Source of the DNA: Natronolimnohabitans sp. A-GB9
GTDB lineage: Archaea > Halobacteriota > Halobacteria > Halobacteriales > Natrialbaceae
NCBI RefSeq assembly: GCF_030848565.1
Contig: NZ_JAVDDV010000008.1
Location: 104,871-168,870, forward strand
Length of the DNA: 64,000 nt
Direction: 5' to 3'
Below the pieces are notes generated by a model that saw nothing but the letters and a program-made list of their open reading frames with translations, ran no database searches and was not told where the DNA came from. Shown here one piece after another: positions 16,915-24,990 of this stretch (its first letter is position 1; every line of letters starts with the position of its first letter). The position numbers were made by a program, and so were the translations under genes.

Positions 16915-16999
16915 TCATACGGACTGCTGTCCCGATCTCCCGCCGATCGCCGACCCTGCCCTGGCGAGCGGCGGGTAGTGACGACAGCGGTCCGTCTCA
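16915..16999 (+). repeat. Hairpin repeat, family A, copy at 16915
   Basis: The best-preserved left end, TCATACGGACTGCTGTCCCG, is paired with GACAGCGGTCCGTCTCA. Inner arms are CCGCCGATCGCC / GGCGAGCGGCGG. The final TCA is the stop codon of the minus-strand lipoprotein gene. Fourteen bases to the left a second truncated end (TGATACGGTCC) sits on the stop codon of the 51-residue protein gene. Confidence 0.85.
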
Positions 17000-18376
17000 G
17001 TTCTCGCCGAACGGCGGTGAGGTCTCGATCCCAGTGTCGAACGCCTCGAGCGGGCGAACGCCGACGGCGTGGAAGTCGGGCACGCGCGGCCCGTCTTCGT
17101 CCTCGTCCTGTGCAAGCTCGATGTGCTCGTCGTCGAACTCGTCGATCGGGTGCGGTTCGATGACGTCGACGACCTCCCGGTCATCGACGCTGAGTACCGA
17201 GACACCCGGTGTCACGCCGGTCGAGGCGTGGGGGTCGCCGGACAGCGGTGCGGGACCGCGCAGCGTCACGAACATGTACTCTCCGTCGGGCGAGGCCCAC
17301 ATGATGTCGGGCGCGTCGCTCTCTGCCGGATCCTCGGACTGTTCCGGTCCGTACTCGTCGATCTCCTCGAGAACCTCGTTGGTCTCGGGATCGACGACCA
17401 CGCCGTCGTTGGTCTCGCGGTTGAGCACCCACAGCTCGTCGCCGTCGGGCGTAAACCAGAACCCGTGAGCGTCGACGCCCTCGGTACTCTCGTCTTCTAC
17501 CTCGACGGTGACCTCGTCGCCGCTGGTGTCGAGGACGTAGTAGGCGCCGACACCCTCCTCGTCGCTCGAGGGAAGCCCGGCGGTGAGGTAGAACTTGTCC
17601 TCGGTTGGGTGGGGCATGGTTCCACAGTTGGTCGGGAGTTCGTCCTGCGAGAACGCCTGCGTGACGGCGAACTCGTCGTGGTCGACGATCACGAGACCCG
17701 CATCGTGGTAGCTCGGCCCGAGCGTGTGGATCGAGCGTCCCTGATTGTCGAACTGATGGCAGATCGGTGCACCGTCCTCGACGCCGGCCTCCTGGACCGT
17801 CTCGTCCTCGAGGACTTCGATCTCGTCGACGACCTCGAACTCCTCGCTCTCGAGGTCGGCATCGACGCGGACGATCGCGCCCTCGTCGATGGCGTCGACG
17901 TGGATGTACTCGTCGTCGGGCGAGAACGCAGCCATGTGCGAGCCTGCACCGGTCTCGATGTTACCGACCAGTTCGTGGTCCTCGGTCCGGAAGACGAGCG
18001 TCCGGGCGCCGGCCGTACAGGCGACGGCGGCGTACTCGTAGTCCGAACTGTAGTCGATCATGTGCGGGACGACGCCCTCGTCGGGGACGTCCTCGAGGTC
18101 GTTGACGTCGATGAACTCCGTCAGCGCGAACTCGGCTTCGCCCGACTCGGTGTCGGCTGGTTCGTAAACGAAGACGTTGTCCCGGCCCTGATCGAGCGCC
18201 CAGACCTCGTAGGAGCCGTCTCCCTCCTCGAGTTCGGGATCGATCTCGTAGTCGAATTCAGTCTCCTCGTCCTCGCCGTCGTCATCGTCGTCGCCCCCGA
18301 TACAGCCAGCGACGGCGACGGCGCCGGCCGCTGCGCTGCCCGCCAGAAAGGTGCGTCGAGTCTGGTTCGTCTGCAT
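16997..18376 (-). CDS. Tat-exported lipoprotein with beta-propeller (YncE-like)
   Basis: A 459-residue protein starting MQTNQTRRTFLAGSAAAG. TRRTFLAG is a twin-arginine motif and VAVAGCIGG a lipobox, so it is probably exported folded and lipid-anchored. An acidic Asp/Glu linker (35-50) follows. Residues 55-450 show repeated blade-like segments: DQGRDNVFVYEP, SSDYEYAAVACTAGARTLVF, SPDDEYIHVDAIDEG, TPDGDELWVLNRETNDGVVV, SPDGEYMFVTLRGP. These match YVTN/YncE-type seven-bladed propellers. No enzymatic residues are recognisable; a binding role at the cell surface is inferred. The stop is shared with a hairpin repeat. Confidence 0.85.
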   Translation of the reverse strand: MQTNQTRRTFLAGSAAAGAVAVAGCIGGDDDDDGEDEETEFDYEIDPELEEGDGSYEVWALDQGRDNVFVYEPADTESGEAEFALTEFIDVNDLEDVPDEGVVPHMIDYSSDYEYAAVACTAGARTLVFRTEDHELVGNIETGAGSHMAAFSPDDEYIHVDAIDEGAIVRVDADLESEEFEVVDEIEVLEDETVQEAGVEDGAPICHQFDNQGRSIHTLGPSYHDAGLVIVDHDEFAVTQAFSQDELPTNCGTMPHPTEDKFYLTAGLPSSDEEGVGAYYVLDTSGDEVTVEVEDESTEGVDAHGFWFTPDGDELWVLNRETNDGVVVDPETNEVLEEIDEYGPEQSEDPAESDAPDIMWASPDGEYMFVTLRGPAPLSGDPHASTGVTPGVSVLSVDDREVVDVIEPHPIDEFDDEHIELAQDEDEDGPRVPDFHAVGVRPLEAFDTGIETSPPFGEN

Positions 18377-18750
18377 ACCTCTTCTTCAACACTGCGCGGA
18401 CAAAAGTTTGGGGGTTTCAAGCCCTCTACCTCCTGAAATCGGAAGATAAGACCGGGAACGGGGCAACACTTGACACGTCTTTTGATGGTCCGAGTACTGA
18501 TCGACGGTTTTCGGCTCTTTCCGCGCAGATAGCGGCGTCTCTTCGGCGTAGCTGAGGAAAATATTGCCGCCATCTACGTCGACACAGCGACCTATTCACG
18601 ATTCGGTCGGTACCGCGACTCAGTCCGTTCGGTACGGACTCCTTTCCCGGAGATAATAGGTGAAACGTTCTTATAGCACAGTGTTCAATCATCATTACTT
18701 TCGAAGTTGCTACCAGAGTATATTTCTCACCTGTCACCAAATGGCAAATT
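18377..18750. other. Intergenic stretch at the left edge of an AT-rich island
   Basis: No gene is supported here. GC content falls along this stretch and remains lower to about 21.4 kb. The segment holds the divergent promoters of the lipoprotein gene and the HTH gene at 18751. Confidence 0.5.
18718..18725 (+). promoter_or_regulatory. TATA-like box for the HTH gene at 18751
   Basis: GTATATTT lies 26-33 bases before ATG 18751, the normal leaderless spacing. Confidence 0.55.
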
Positions 18751-19518
18751 ATGACTGGCGGACAAGATCCATTACTCGAGTTAACGTACAAACGGGGCTA
18801 TATTCTCCGAGCGATATCGACTGACGGAGCAGAAAAACGGGATCTCGCCGACGAGTTATCAGACTCACGACCGACGATCGATCGGGCGATCCGCGAACTC
18901 GAAGCAGAAGGGCTTGTTGTACGGATCGAAGGGAACTGCCAGCTAACGTTGTTAGGGCGTTTGTTGTACGAGCGATATCAGGAAGTCCGTAAAGATTACA
19001 AGAAATTTAAATCAGCAAAAAGGTTACTCCAAGAATTAGGCCCAAGCGAACCTATCGATGATCGGTTCCTCAGCGGCTCAACCACGATCGAATGTCCTGA
19101 TCGAATGCCGTATGGGCCTACGCCGATCACTGAGTCGATGATCAGTCAGGCGGACACGGTTCGGGGCATTTTGAGTAGGGTTCTTCCCGAGAGTATAGAG
19201 AGCGAAGAACTGACCGATCAGGAAGTAAAACGAACATTTGTGATTCACCCAGGAGTTGTGGATGCAACAGACAGTCATCGCCATCCGATAATACAACGGA
19301 TGAACGAGGAGAGCTATGAGGTCTTGAAAACGTCCGAGACACCCGACTTCGATCTACTACTGATCGACGACGATCTCGTTTTTATTAGAGTATATTCCCA
19401 AACTGGAGGTCAACTCCTCGGTATGATCAAAAACGATTCCGATGCTGCCATCAAATGGGGAGAAGAGTTGTTCCGTCAGAAGAAACGACGTGCCAAACGA
19501 GTTCTCGGAGGAGAATGA
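18751..19518 (+). CDS. HTH regulator (haloarchaeal FilR1/HVO_A0114-like)
   Basis: A 255-residue protein. Residues 1-75 are an ArsR-type winged helix (LELTYKRGYILRAISTDGAE, then LSDSRPTIDRAIRELEAEGL, then a wing LTLLGRLLYERY). Residues 100-250 are an alpha/beta sensor-like domain with the pattern of archaeal FilR1-like regulators (FLSGSTTIECPDRM, TFVIHPGVVD, FDLLLIDDDLVFIRVYSQTG). Codon usage is less GC-biased and the protein more Lys-rich than its neighbours, so acquisition by transfer is likely. It converges on and overlaps the membrane protein gene at 19451 by 68 bases. Regulated target unknown; the C39 peptidase gene downstream is a candidate. Confidence 0.75.
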   Translation: MTGGQDPLLELTYKRGYILRAISTDGAEKRDLADELSDSRPTIDRAIRELEAEGLVVRIEGNCQLTLLGRLLYERYQEVRKDYKKFKSAKRLLQELGPSEPIDDRFLSGSTTIECPDRMPYGPTPITESMISQADTVRGILSRVLPESIESEELTDQEVKRTFVIHPGVVDATDSHRHPIIQRMNEESYEVLKTSETPDFDLLLIDDDLVFIRVYSQTGGQLLGMIKNDSDAAIKWGEELFRQKKRRAKRVLGGE

Positions 19519-19846
19519 TCGCAAAGAGGCCAACTGCTGCAGCGGTGGTGATGATACCGCCAAAAAACACGCCGGCGTCTGCAAAATAAAACCCTGCTAT
19601 GCTCCATAATCCGATAGCTAGAGTAGCTCCGGCACAGATCCCGACCAGAATATTCAGTACTGAAATGCCATCTTGATAGGTCCCGAAGAGTACAACCGCC
19701 GCGAAGAATGTTGGAATCCAGACCATAATCAGTAAACTCGCAGTGTTTGAATCGTAGAGAGGATATACAAAAACATCCGTAAGAAGCGATCCGACAATAA
19801 TCGCTCCGATACATAATTCTAGTATCCTCGTAGTCTCTCGACTCAT
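19451..19846 (-). CDS. Four-helix membrane protein in the AT-rich island
   Basis: A 131-residue protein starting MSRETTRILELCIGAIIVGS. Four hydrophobic segments are visible (IGAIIVGSLLTDVFVY; SLLIMVWIPTFFAAVVLF; VGICAGATLAIGLWSIAGFY; FGGIITTAAAVGLFAIILL). No known family is recognised. Upstream in-frame ATGs at 19855 and 19867 would extend it by 3-7 residues. Its 3' end overlaps the convergent HTH gene. Base composition is AT-richer than the chromosome average here. Confidence 0.6.
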   Translation of the reverse strand: MSRETTRILELCIGAIIVGSLLTDVFVYPLYDSNTASLLIMVWIPTFFAAVVLFGTYQDGISVLNILVGICAGATLAIGLWSIAGFYFADAGVFFGGIITTAAAVGLFAIILLRELVWHVVSSDGTTLLPI

Positions 19847-20013
19847 TTCGAGCATGAGTAAGTACACTTTTGTTTGAAATATAAAATTAATGTTTGAACA
19901 ACTAATCAGGGATTGATCCAGCAGAATTGAGTCAACACTAGATCACTATTGTTGGAAATTATAGTAGATAATGCAAATAACCGATCTAAAGAAGCCTGAG
20001 TTGCGGTCAAACC

Positions 20014-21237
20014 ATGACAGATGGTACCCCAAACAGATCCGATAGCAGTAACAGTTCAATTGGACGTCGTGACAGTCTGAAGGTACTGGGAAGTACCATT
20101 CCCCTTGTTGCTGGCAGCTCGCTTAGCCTCGGCTCAGTAGCAGCTCAGTCAGACACTGACGATCCGGACGTTTCCGTTCGTGAGGCGCTTACGGTCGCAC
20201 GAGCGGTAGCAGAAGATGCTTCCCGGAAAGAGGCATACAACGATTTCAGTGCAGGCCGCGTCGAACGTCCCGAACTGTACTACTCCCTCACCAGGGAAGA
20301 AGCTACCACCGATCTCGTTCCAACTGCCTATGTATTCCCGGTCACGGATGATGACGATCACGTCGGACACATCACTGTCGCTGCACAGTCTACCATGCCC
20401 CCCGTCCTCGAGTACGCTACGACCCCTGCACCCCATGTGAATTTGGGCCGCGTTGGAGCACGAACAGATTCCTCGTTGTCGTCCGGAAAACAATTCCTCT
20501 ACCAAGGTCCCCTCTCGTTCGGCGTGAGCGCTGTTACAAAAACCACCGGTGAGCTTGGTGAGCAGTTCATCGACCTCGAACGGGGTCTCTCATACGACCT
20601 CGAGATAGCACCGCGCATCAATCCCAACACCGGAGCGGATCGCTCCGAACAATGGGAATCTGTACTGGAGTCCAGTGATGATGTCGCAGCGTTCTCCGTA
20701 GCGCCCCAATCTAGTGGGTCTATCTCCGGCGTCCCTAACTGGACGGACACTGGATTCAGCGACTGGCCGGGATGTTCGCCGATCGCTGCAGCGATGTCCC
20801 TGGGTTACCACGAGACCAATCCGAGCCGTACAGACTTGATCGACGGGCTAAACGATGCGATGGATACGGATTCTGATGGGATGACATGGCCACAGAACAT
20901 TCCGAGCGGTATCGAGGACTACGATAGCTCCTACTCTGCATCAAATAACTATATTGGCCGTCCATCGGCTGCAAAAGGAGGAGTGAACAACAACAACCCA
21001 CCGATCGTCAGCACGCTTGGAGACAAGGAAGACGGTAAGGGAGACACAGCAGACGTCTCCCCGGACAGTTGGGACTCGCTGGTCGGACACTCAGAAACGG
21101 TCGTTGGTTACGAGGAGGACAGTTCCATTCTCGGCACTGATCTGTACCTCGACACGCACAACACGTGGGGTGGCACTCGTACGCTCCTCGTCGGCGACTA
21201 CTGGGAGACGTACATGATTACTGAGATCGAACCATGA
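20014..21237 (+). CDS. Tat-exported C39/papain-like cysteine peptidase
   Basis: A 407-residue protein. Residues 1-46 form a twin-arginine signal (GRRDSLKVLGSTIPLVAGSS) with likely cleavage near VAAQS. Residues 50-150 resemble the propeptide of streptopain-type proteases (VPTAYVFPVTDDDDHVGHIT, PPVLEYAT). The catalytic domain has nucleophile Cys254 in DWPGCSPIAAAMSLGY, His359 in LVGHSETVVGYEED, and an Asn383 in DTHNTWGG completing a Cys-His-Asn triad. It is likely secreted as a zymogen outside the cell. No substrate or export ABC transporter is nearby, so this differs from bacteriocin-processing C39 proteins. It lies in an AT-richer island beside an HTH gene. Family fit is from motifs only. Confidence 0.75.
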   Translation: MTDGTPNRSDSSNSSIGRRDSLKVLGSTIPLVAGSSLSLGSVAAQSDTDDPDVSVREALTVARAVAEDASRKEAYNDFSAGRVERPELYYSLTREEATTDLVPTAYVFPVTDDDDHVGHITVAAQSTMPPVLEYATTPAPHVNLGRVGARTDSSLSSGKQFLYQGPLSFGVSAVTKTTGELGEQFIDLERGLSYDLEIAPRINPNTGADRSEQWESVLESSDDVAAFSVAPQSSGSISGVPNWTDTGFSDWPGCSPIAAAMSLGYHETNPSRTDLIDGLNDAMDTDSDGMTWPQNIPSGIEDYDSSYSASNNYIGRPSAAKGGVNNNNPPIVSTLGDKEDGKGDTADVSPDSWDSLVGHSETVVGYEEDSSILGTDLYLDTHNTWGGTRTLLVGDYWETYMITEIEP

Positions 21238-21254
21238 AACAACCGCGGGCGCGG

Positions 21255-21340
21255 TAGTGGCATTCCACGCCTGATCTGTTGGGTCGAACCATGCTGTGCG
21301 GGTCGGTTCGACCCATCAGCCGACAGTTAGATCGGTAATA
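21255..21340 (+). repeat. Hairpin repeat, family C, diverged copy
   Basis: It starts TAGTGGCATTCCACGCC. The stem is CTGTTGGGTCGAACC / GGTTCGACCCATCAG (one mismatch), and it ends near GGTAATAG. Sits 17 bases after the C39 peptidase stop, same orientation as the other family C copies. Confidence 0.7.
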
Positions 21341-21429
21341 GTCCGTAGTCTCCCATAATTATATTAATAAATGTCCTATGAAAATAGACCGCTTCACACG
21401 CAGTTTCGTATCAACCGGAACGGAGGCGA

Positions 21430-21861
21430 TCAGCCGCGACGCTCGAGAATCCGATCGACGATCAGTCGCGTCGAGAGGATGTAGTCGTCGCTGGCCGGTT
21501 CGTGGGCGCTTGCCCGTTCGACCGTACAGTCGATTCCTCGGCGCTCGAGTTCGGCCTCGATGGCCGCGTCGTCGTGGTGTTGGTCGTGTCCCAGCGCGAT
21601 GACGTCGGGGTCGATCGCCTCGATCGGGACGAAGATGTCCTCCTCGTGGCCCAGGATCGCCTCGTCGACGGCCGCGAGGGCGTCGACGACGTCCCGGCGC
21701 TGGGCCGCCGGACAGATCGGCTTCGCCTTGTGATCGACGTTTGCCTTGCGGGCGACGATGACGATCAGTTCGTCGCCCATCGACGCGGCCTCCTCGAGGT
21801 AGTGGACGTGGCCGGGGTGGACGATGTCGAAGGTCCCTTGCGCGATTACCGTCCGCGTCAT
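21430..21861 (-). CDS. ribL: FAD synthetase (archaeal RibL)
   Basis: A 143-residue cytidylyltransferase-like enzyme that transfers AMP to FMN to make FAD. The HxGH signature is in [20 protein letters not shown]. The middle shows [20 protein letters not shown], and the C-terminal motif is [13 protein letters not shown], the archaeal RibL equivalent of ISSTxIR. ATG at 21861 is standard; an in-frame coding-like stretch continues upstream to the stop of the JAMM gene without a start codon. It lies 108 bases downstream of the JAMM gene, probably co-transcribed. Confidence 0.9.
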   Translation of the reverse strand: MTRTVIAQGTFDIVHPGHVHYLEEAASMGDELIVIVARKANVDHKAKPICPAAQRRDVVDALAAVDEAILGHEEDIFVPIEAIDPDVIALGHDQHHDDAAIEAELERRGIDCTVERASAHEPASDDYILSTRLIVDRILERRG

Positions 21862-21969
21862 GGCTGCCTCCAACCCGTCGAGTCGGGTCCGTCGTCGATC
21901 GATCGCGGCTGCGATGCTGTCGGTGTCGTCGATCCGGGAATCGAGCCAGTAGTCCTCGCGAGTGTCATG

Positions 21970-22467
21970 TTATCGTCGGAGTTCGTCGTCGATGTCGGCC
22001 TGCGTGAAATCGAAGAAGTCGTCGGTCTCGGGCAGTTCCACGTCGATTACGTTGAGCTGGGTCGGCTCGCCTTTCGAATCGAACGCTTGCCAGTCCGACC
22101 GGCGGTAGGGTGCGCCGATGATGATGTGAACGCTGCCACGGCCGAACGTCTCTAAGTCGGCGCTGCTCGGCCTGATCACCCCGTTCGGGTGGGAGTGGAC
22201 GCTTCCCAGTGCCTTCACGTCGTTGGGAATCTGGCTCGTCTTGACGGTCGCGCTGACGCTGTTTGCCTCGGTGCCGGGCACGACCAGAATATCCGTGATA
22301 ACCAGCCCGTCCCGATCCAGTCCCAGCCGATCCGCCTCGGTCCCCCGGAGAAAGCCCATGTACTCGTGTGGGTGAGAAGCCTCCGAGGACTCGAGGGCGA
22401 ACTCGAGGGTTTCCTCGGCGATGCCGAGGATCTCGCTCGAGCGAAACAGCGCGTCGAACAACCCCAT
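21970..22467 (-). CDS. JAMM/MPN+ metalloprotease (HvJAMM2-like)
   Basis: A 165-residue JAB1/MPN domain protein. The JAMM zinc motif is complete: catalytic Glu in HEYMGFLRG, then SVHSHPNGVIRPSSAD giving H-x-H-x(10)-D. Archaeal JAMM proteases remove ubiquitin-like SAMP modifiers or trim their precursors; the closest I recall is the HvJAMM2 type. No samp or ubaA gene lies next to it. ATG at 22467. Divergent from the malic enzyme gene and upstream of ribL in a likely two-gene unit. Cytoplasmic. Confidence 0.85.
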   Translation of the reverse strand: MGLFDALFRSSEILGIAEETLEFALESSEASHPHEYMGFLRGTEADRLGLDRDGLVITDILVVPGTEANSVSATVKTSQIPNDVKALGSVHSHPNGVIRPSSADLETFGRGSVHIIIGAPYRRSDWQAFDSKGEPTQLNVIDVELPETDDFFDFTQADIDDELRR

Positions 22468-22635
22468 ATCACGACGTGGGGGCTTGCGGTTGCTAAACGT
22501 TCCGATGGTCGACTCGACGGACTGCTCCCCCGTTGGACGCGATCAAGTGCCATGCTGCATATCAACTAGGTATACATACGCTTTGAAGACGTACTAGCGA
22601 GTCCCTTTTCCGGGCGGACGTTCCTATTCGGATTT

Positions 22636-24888
22636 ATGTCACTAGACGAAGATTCACTCGAGTACCACAGCGACGATCCACCTGGGAAGATCGAGATTCG
22701 GACGACGAAGTCGACGACGTCCCAGCGGGATCTCTCGCTTGCGTACTCGCCCGGCGTCGCCGCGCCGTGTCGGGAGATCGACGAGAACCCGACGGACGCC
22801 TACCAGTACACGGCAAAGGGGAACCTCGTCGGTGTCGTCTCGAACGGATCGGCCGTCCTCGGGCTGGGCGACATCGGTGCCCAGGCCTCCAAACCCGTCA
22901 TGGAGGGGAAAGGAGTCCTGTTCAAGCGGTTCGCGGATATCGACGTCTTCGACGTCGAACTCGACCACGACGACGCCGACGCGTTCGTCGAATCCGTCGC
23001 AGGGATGGAGCCGACCTTCGGCGGGATCAACCTCGAGGACATCGCCGCGCCGGACTGTTTCCGGATCGAGGAACGGCTTCGTGAGCGGATGGACATCCCC
23101 GTCTTTCACGACGACCAACACGGGACAGCGATCATCTCCGGGGCCGCACTGTTGAACGCCGTCGACATCGCCGACAAGGAGCTCGCGGACCTCGAGGTCA
23201 CCTTCGCCGGCGCTGGCGCCGCAGCGCTCGCGACGGCCCGGTTTTTCCTTTCGCTGGGGATCGAGAAGGAGAACATCACGATGGTCGACATCGACGGTAT
23301 TCTGACGACGGAACGAGCCGAAGCTGGCGATCTCGACCCGTACAGTCGCGAGTTCGCCCGCGACGTTCCCGAAGGCGACCTCGCAGACGCGATCGCCGGC
23401 GCTGACGTCTTCGTCGGGCTTTCGGTCGGCGGTATCGTCGACGCGGAGATGATCCGGTCGATGGCCGACGATCCGATCGTCTTCGCGATGGCAAACCCCG
23501 AACCCGAAATCGACTACGAGACGGCCAAAGGGGCCCGCGACGATACGGTCATCATGGCGACCGGCCGTTCGGACTACCCAAACCAGGTCAACAACGTCCT
23601 CGGGTTCCCCTTTATCTTCCGCGGTGCCCTCGACGTCCGTTCCGCCGAGATCAACGAGGCGATGAAAGTCGCCGCTGCGGAGGCCATCGCCGACCTCGCA
23701 CGCAAGGACGTCCCCGACGCCGTCCGCAAAGCCTACGGGGACCAGCCACTGCAGTTCGGCCCCGAGTACATCATCCCGAAGCCGCTGGATCCGCGGGTAC
23801 TGTTCGAGGTCGCCCCCGCGGTCGCCCGCGCCGCGATGGAGTCGGGTGCCGCCCGCACCGAGATCGACCCCGAGACGTACGTCGAGCACCTCGAGGCCCG
23901 GCTGGGCAAGTCCCGCGAGATGATGCGGACCGTCTTCAACAAGGCCAAAAGCGATCCAAAGCGCCTCGCGCTGGCCGAAGGGGAACACGAGAAGATCATC
24001 CGGGCGGCGGCCCAGCTCGAGGACCGCGATCTCGCTCGGCCGGTCCTGATCGGCGACGAGGACGAGATCAGGACCACCGTCGCGAACCTGGGACTCGAGT
24101 TCGAGCCCGAAGTCGTCGACCCCGACGACGGATCGGACGACGAGTACGTCGACGCACTTTACGAGCGCCGCCAGCGAAAGGGCGTGACTCGCACCGAGGC
24201 ACGGGAGCTGATCCAGGACAGCAACTACTTCGCGTCGCTCATGGTCGACCGTGGCGACGCCGACGCGATGCTGACAGGGCTGACGAATCACTACCCCTCT
24301 GCGCTGCGACCGCCGCTGCAGGTGGTCGGGACCGCACCCGACACCGACTACGCCGCGGGCGTCTACATGCTGACGTTCAGAAACCGCGTCGTCTTCCTGG
24401 CCGACGCGACGGTCAACCAGGACCCCAACGCGGACGTCCTGGCTGAAATCACCCGCCACACGGCCGATCTCGCCAGACGGTTCAACGTCGACCCCCGTGC
24501 CGCCCTCCTGTCGTACTCCGACTTCGGAAGCGTCGACAACGAGGGGACCCGCAAACCGCGACAGGCGGCACAACGACTGCGGGAGGATCCGACCGTCGAG
24601 TTCCCCGTCGACGGTGAGATGCAGGCCGACACCGCCGTCGTCGGCGATCTCCTCGAAGGGAACTACGAGTTCGCCGACCTCGATGAACCGGCGAACGTAC
24701 TCGTCCTCCCCAACCTCGAGGCGGGCAACATCTGTTACAAACTCCTGCAGCGACTCGGCGGCGCCGAAGCGACCGGTCCGATGCTGGTCGGAATGGACGA
24801 ACCGGTCCACGTCCTCCAGCGCGACGACGACGTCAGCGACATCGTCAATCTGGCGGCTGTCGCGACCGTCGACGCCCAGGAGGAGTAG
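22636..24888 (+). CDS. maeB: NADP-dependent malic enzyme with PTA-like domain
   Basis: A 750-residue two-domain protein. Residues 1-430 are a malic enzyme: [15 protein letters not shown], the catalytic Lys region [20 protein letters not shown], metal ligands in [20 protein letters not shown], and the Rossmann segment [17 protein letters not shown]. Residues 430-750 resemble phosphate acetyltransferase ([58 protein letters not shown]), the regulatory domain of MaeB enzymes that senses acetyl-CoA. It oxidatively decarboxylates malate to pyruvate with NADPH formation. Length fits MaeB (about 750). Confidence 0.95.
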   Translation: MSLDEDSLEYHSDDPPGKIEIRTTKSTTSQRDLSLAYSPGVAAPCREIDENPTDAYQYTAKGNLVGVVSNGSAVLGLGDIGAQASKPVMEGKGVLFKRFADIDVFDVELDHDDADAFVESVAGMEPTFGGINLEDIAAPDCFRIEERLRERMDIPVFHDDQHGTAIISGAALLNAVDIADKELADLEVTFAGAGAAALATARFFLSLGIEKENITMVDIDGILTTERAEAGDLDPYSREFARDVPEGDLADAIAGADVFVGLSVGGIVDAEMIRSMADDPIVFAMANPEPEIDYETAKGARDDTVIMATGRSDYPNQVNNVLGFPFIFRGALDVRSAEINEAMKVAAAEAIADLARKDVPDAVRKAYGDQPLQFGPEYIIPKPLDPRVLFEVAPAVARAAMESGAARTEIDPETYVEHLEARLGKSREMMRTVFNKAKSDPKRLALAEGEHEKIIRAAAQLEDRDLARPVLIGDEDEIRTTVANLGLEFEPEVVDPDDGSDDEYVDALYERRQRKGVTRTEARELIQDSNYFASLMVDRGDADAMLTGLTNHYPSALRPPLQVVGTAPDTDYAAGVYMLTFRNRVVFLADATVNQDPNADVLAEITRHTADLARRFNVDPRAALLSYSDFGSVDNEGTRKPRQAAQRLREDPTVEFPVDGEMQADTAVVGDLLEGNYEFADLDEPANVLVLPNLEAGNICYKLLQRLGGAEATGPMLVGMDEPVHVLQRDDDVSDIVNLAAVATVDAQEE

Positions 24889-24990
24889 TCCGGTCCCGCG
24901 GCCAAAGCGGCGACACGCGCGACGACGCGACGCGCCCGTCATCCCTTCTTGACAAGGGTTATACGCGACCGGCTCAAATTACGGCCCAAG

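Noticed and set aside
17069..18436. 455-codon frame antisense to the Tat lipoprotein
   Set aside because: Shadow of the propeller gene, which has Tat signal, lipobox and blade repeats.
18751..21237. The AT-rich island as a provirus
   Set aside because: No integrase, capsid or replication gene, and no direct repeats at its borders.
22654..24942. 762-codon open frame antisense to the malic enzyme gene
   Set aside because: Composition is Val/Asp/Gly-rich shadow coding produced by GC-rich codon bias; the sense strand has all MaeB motifs.
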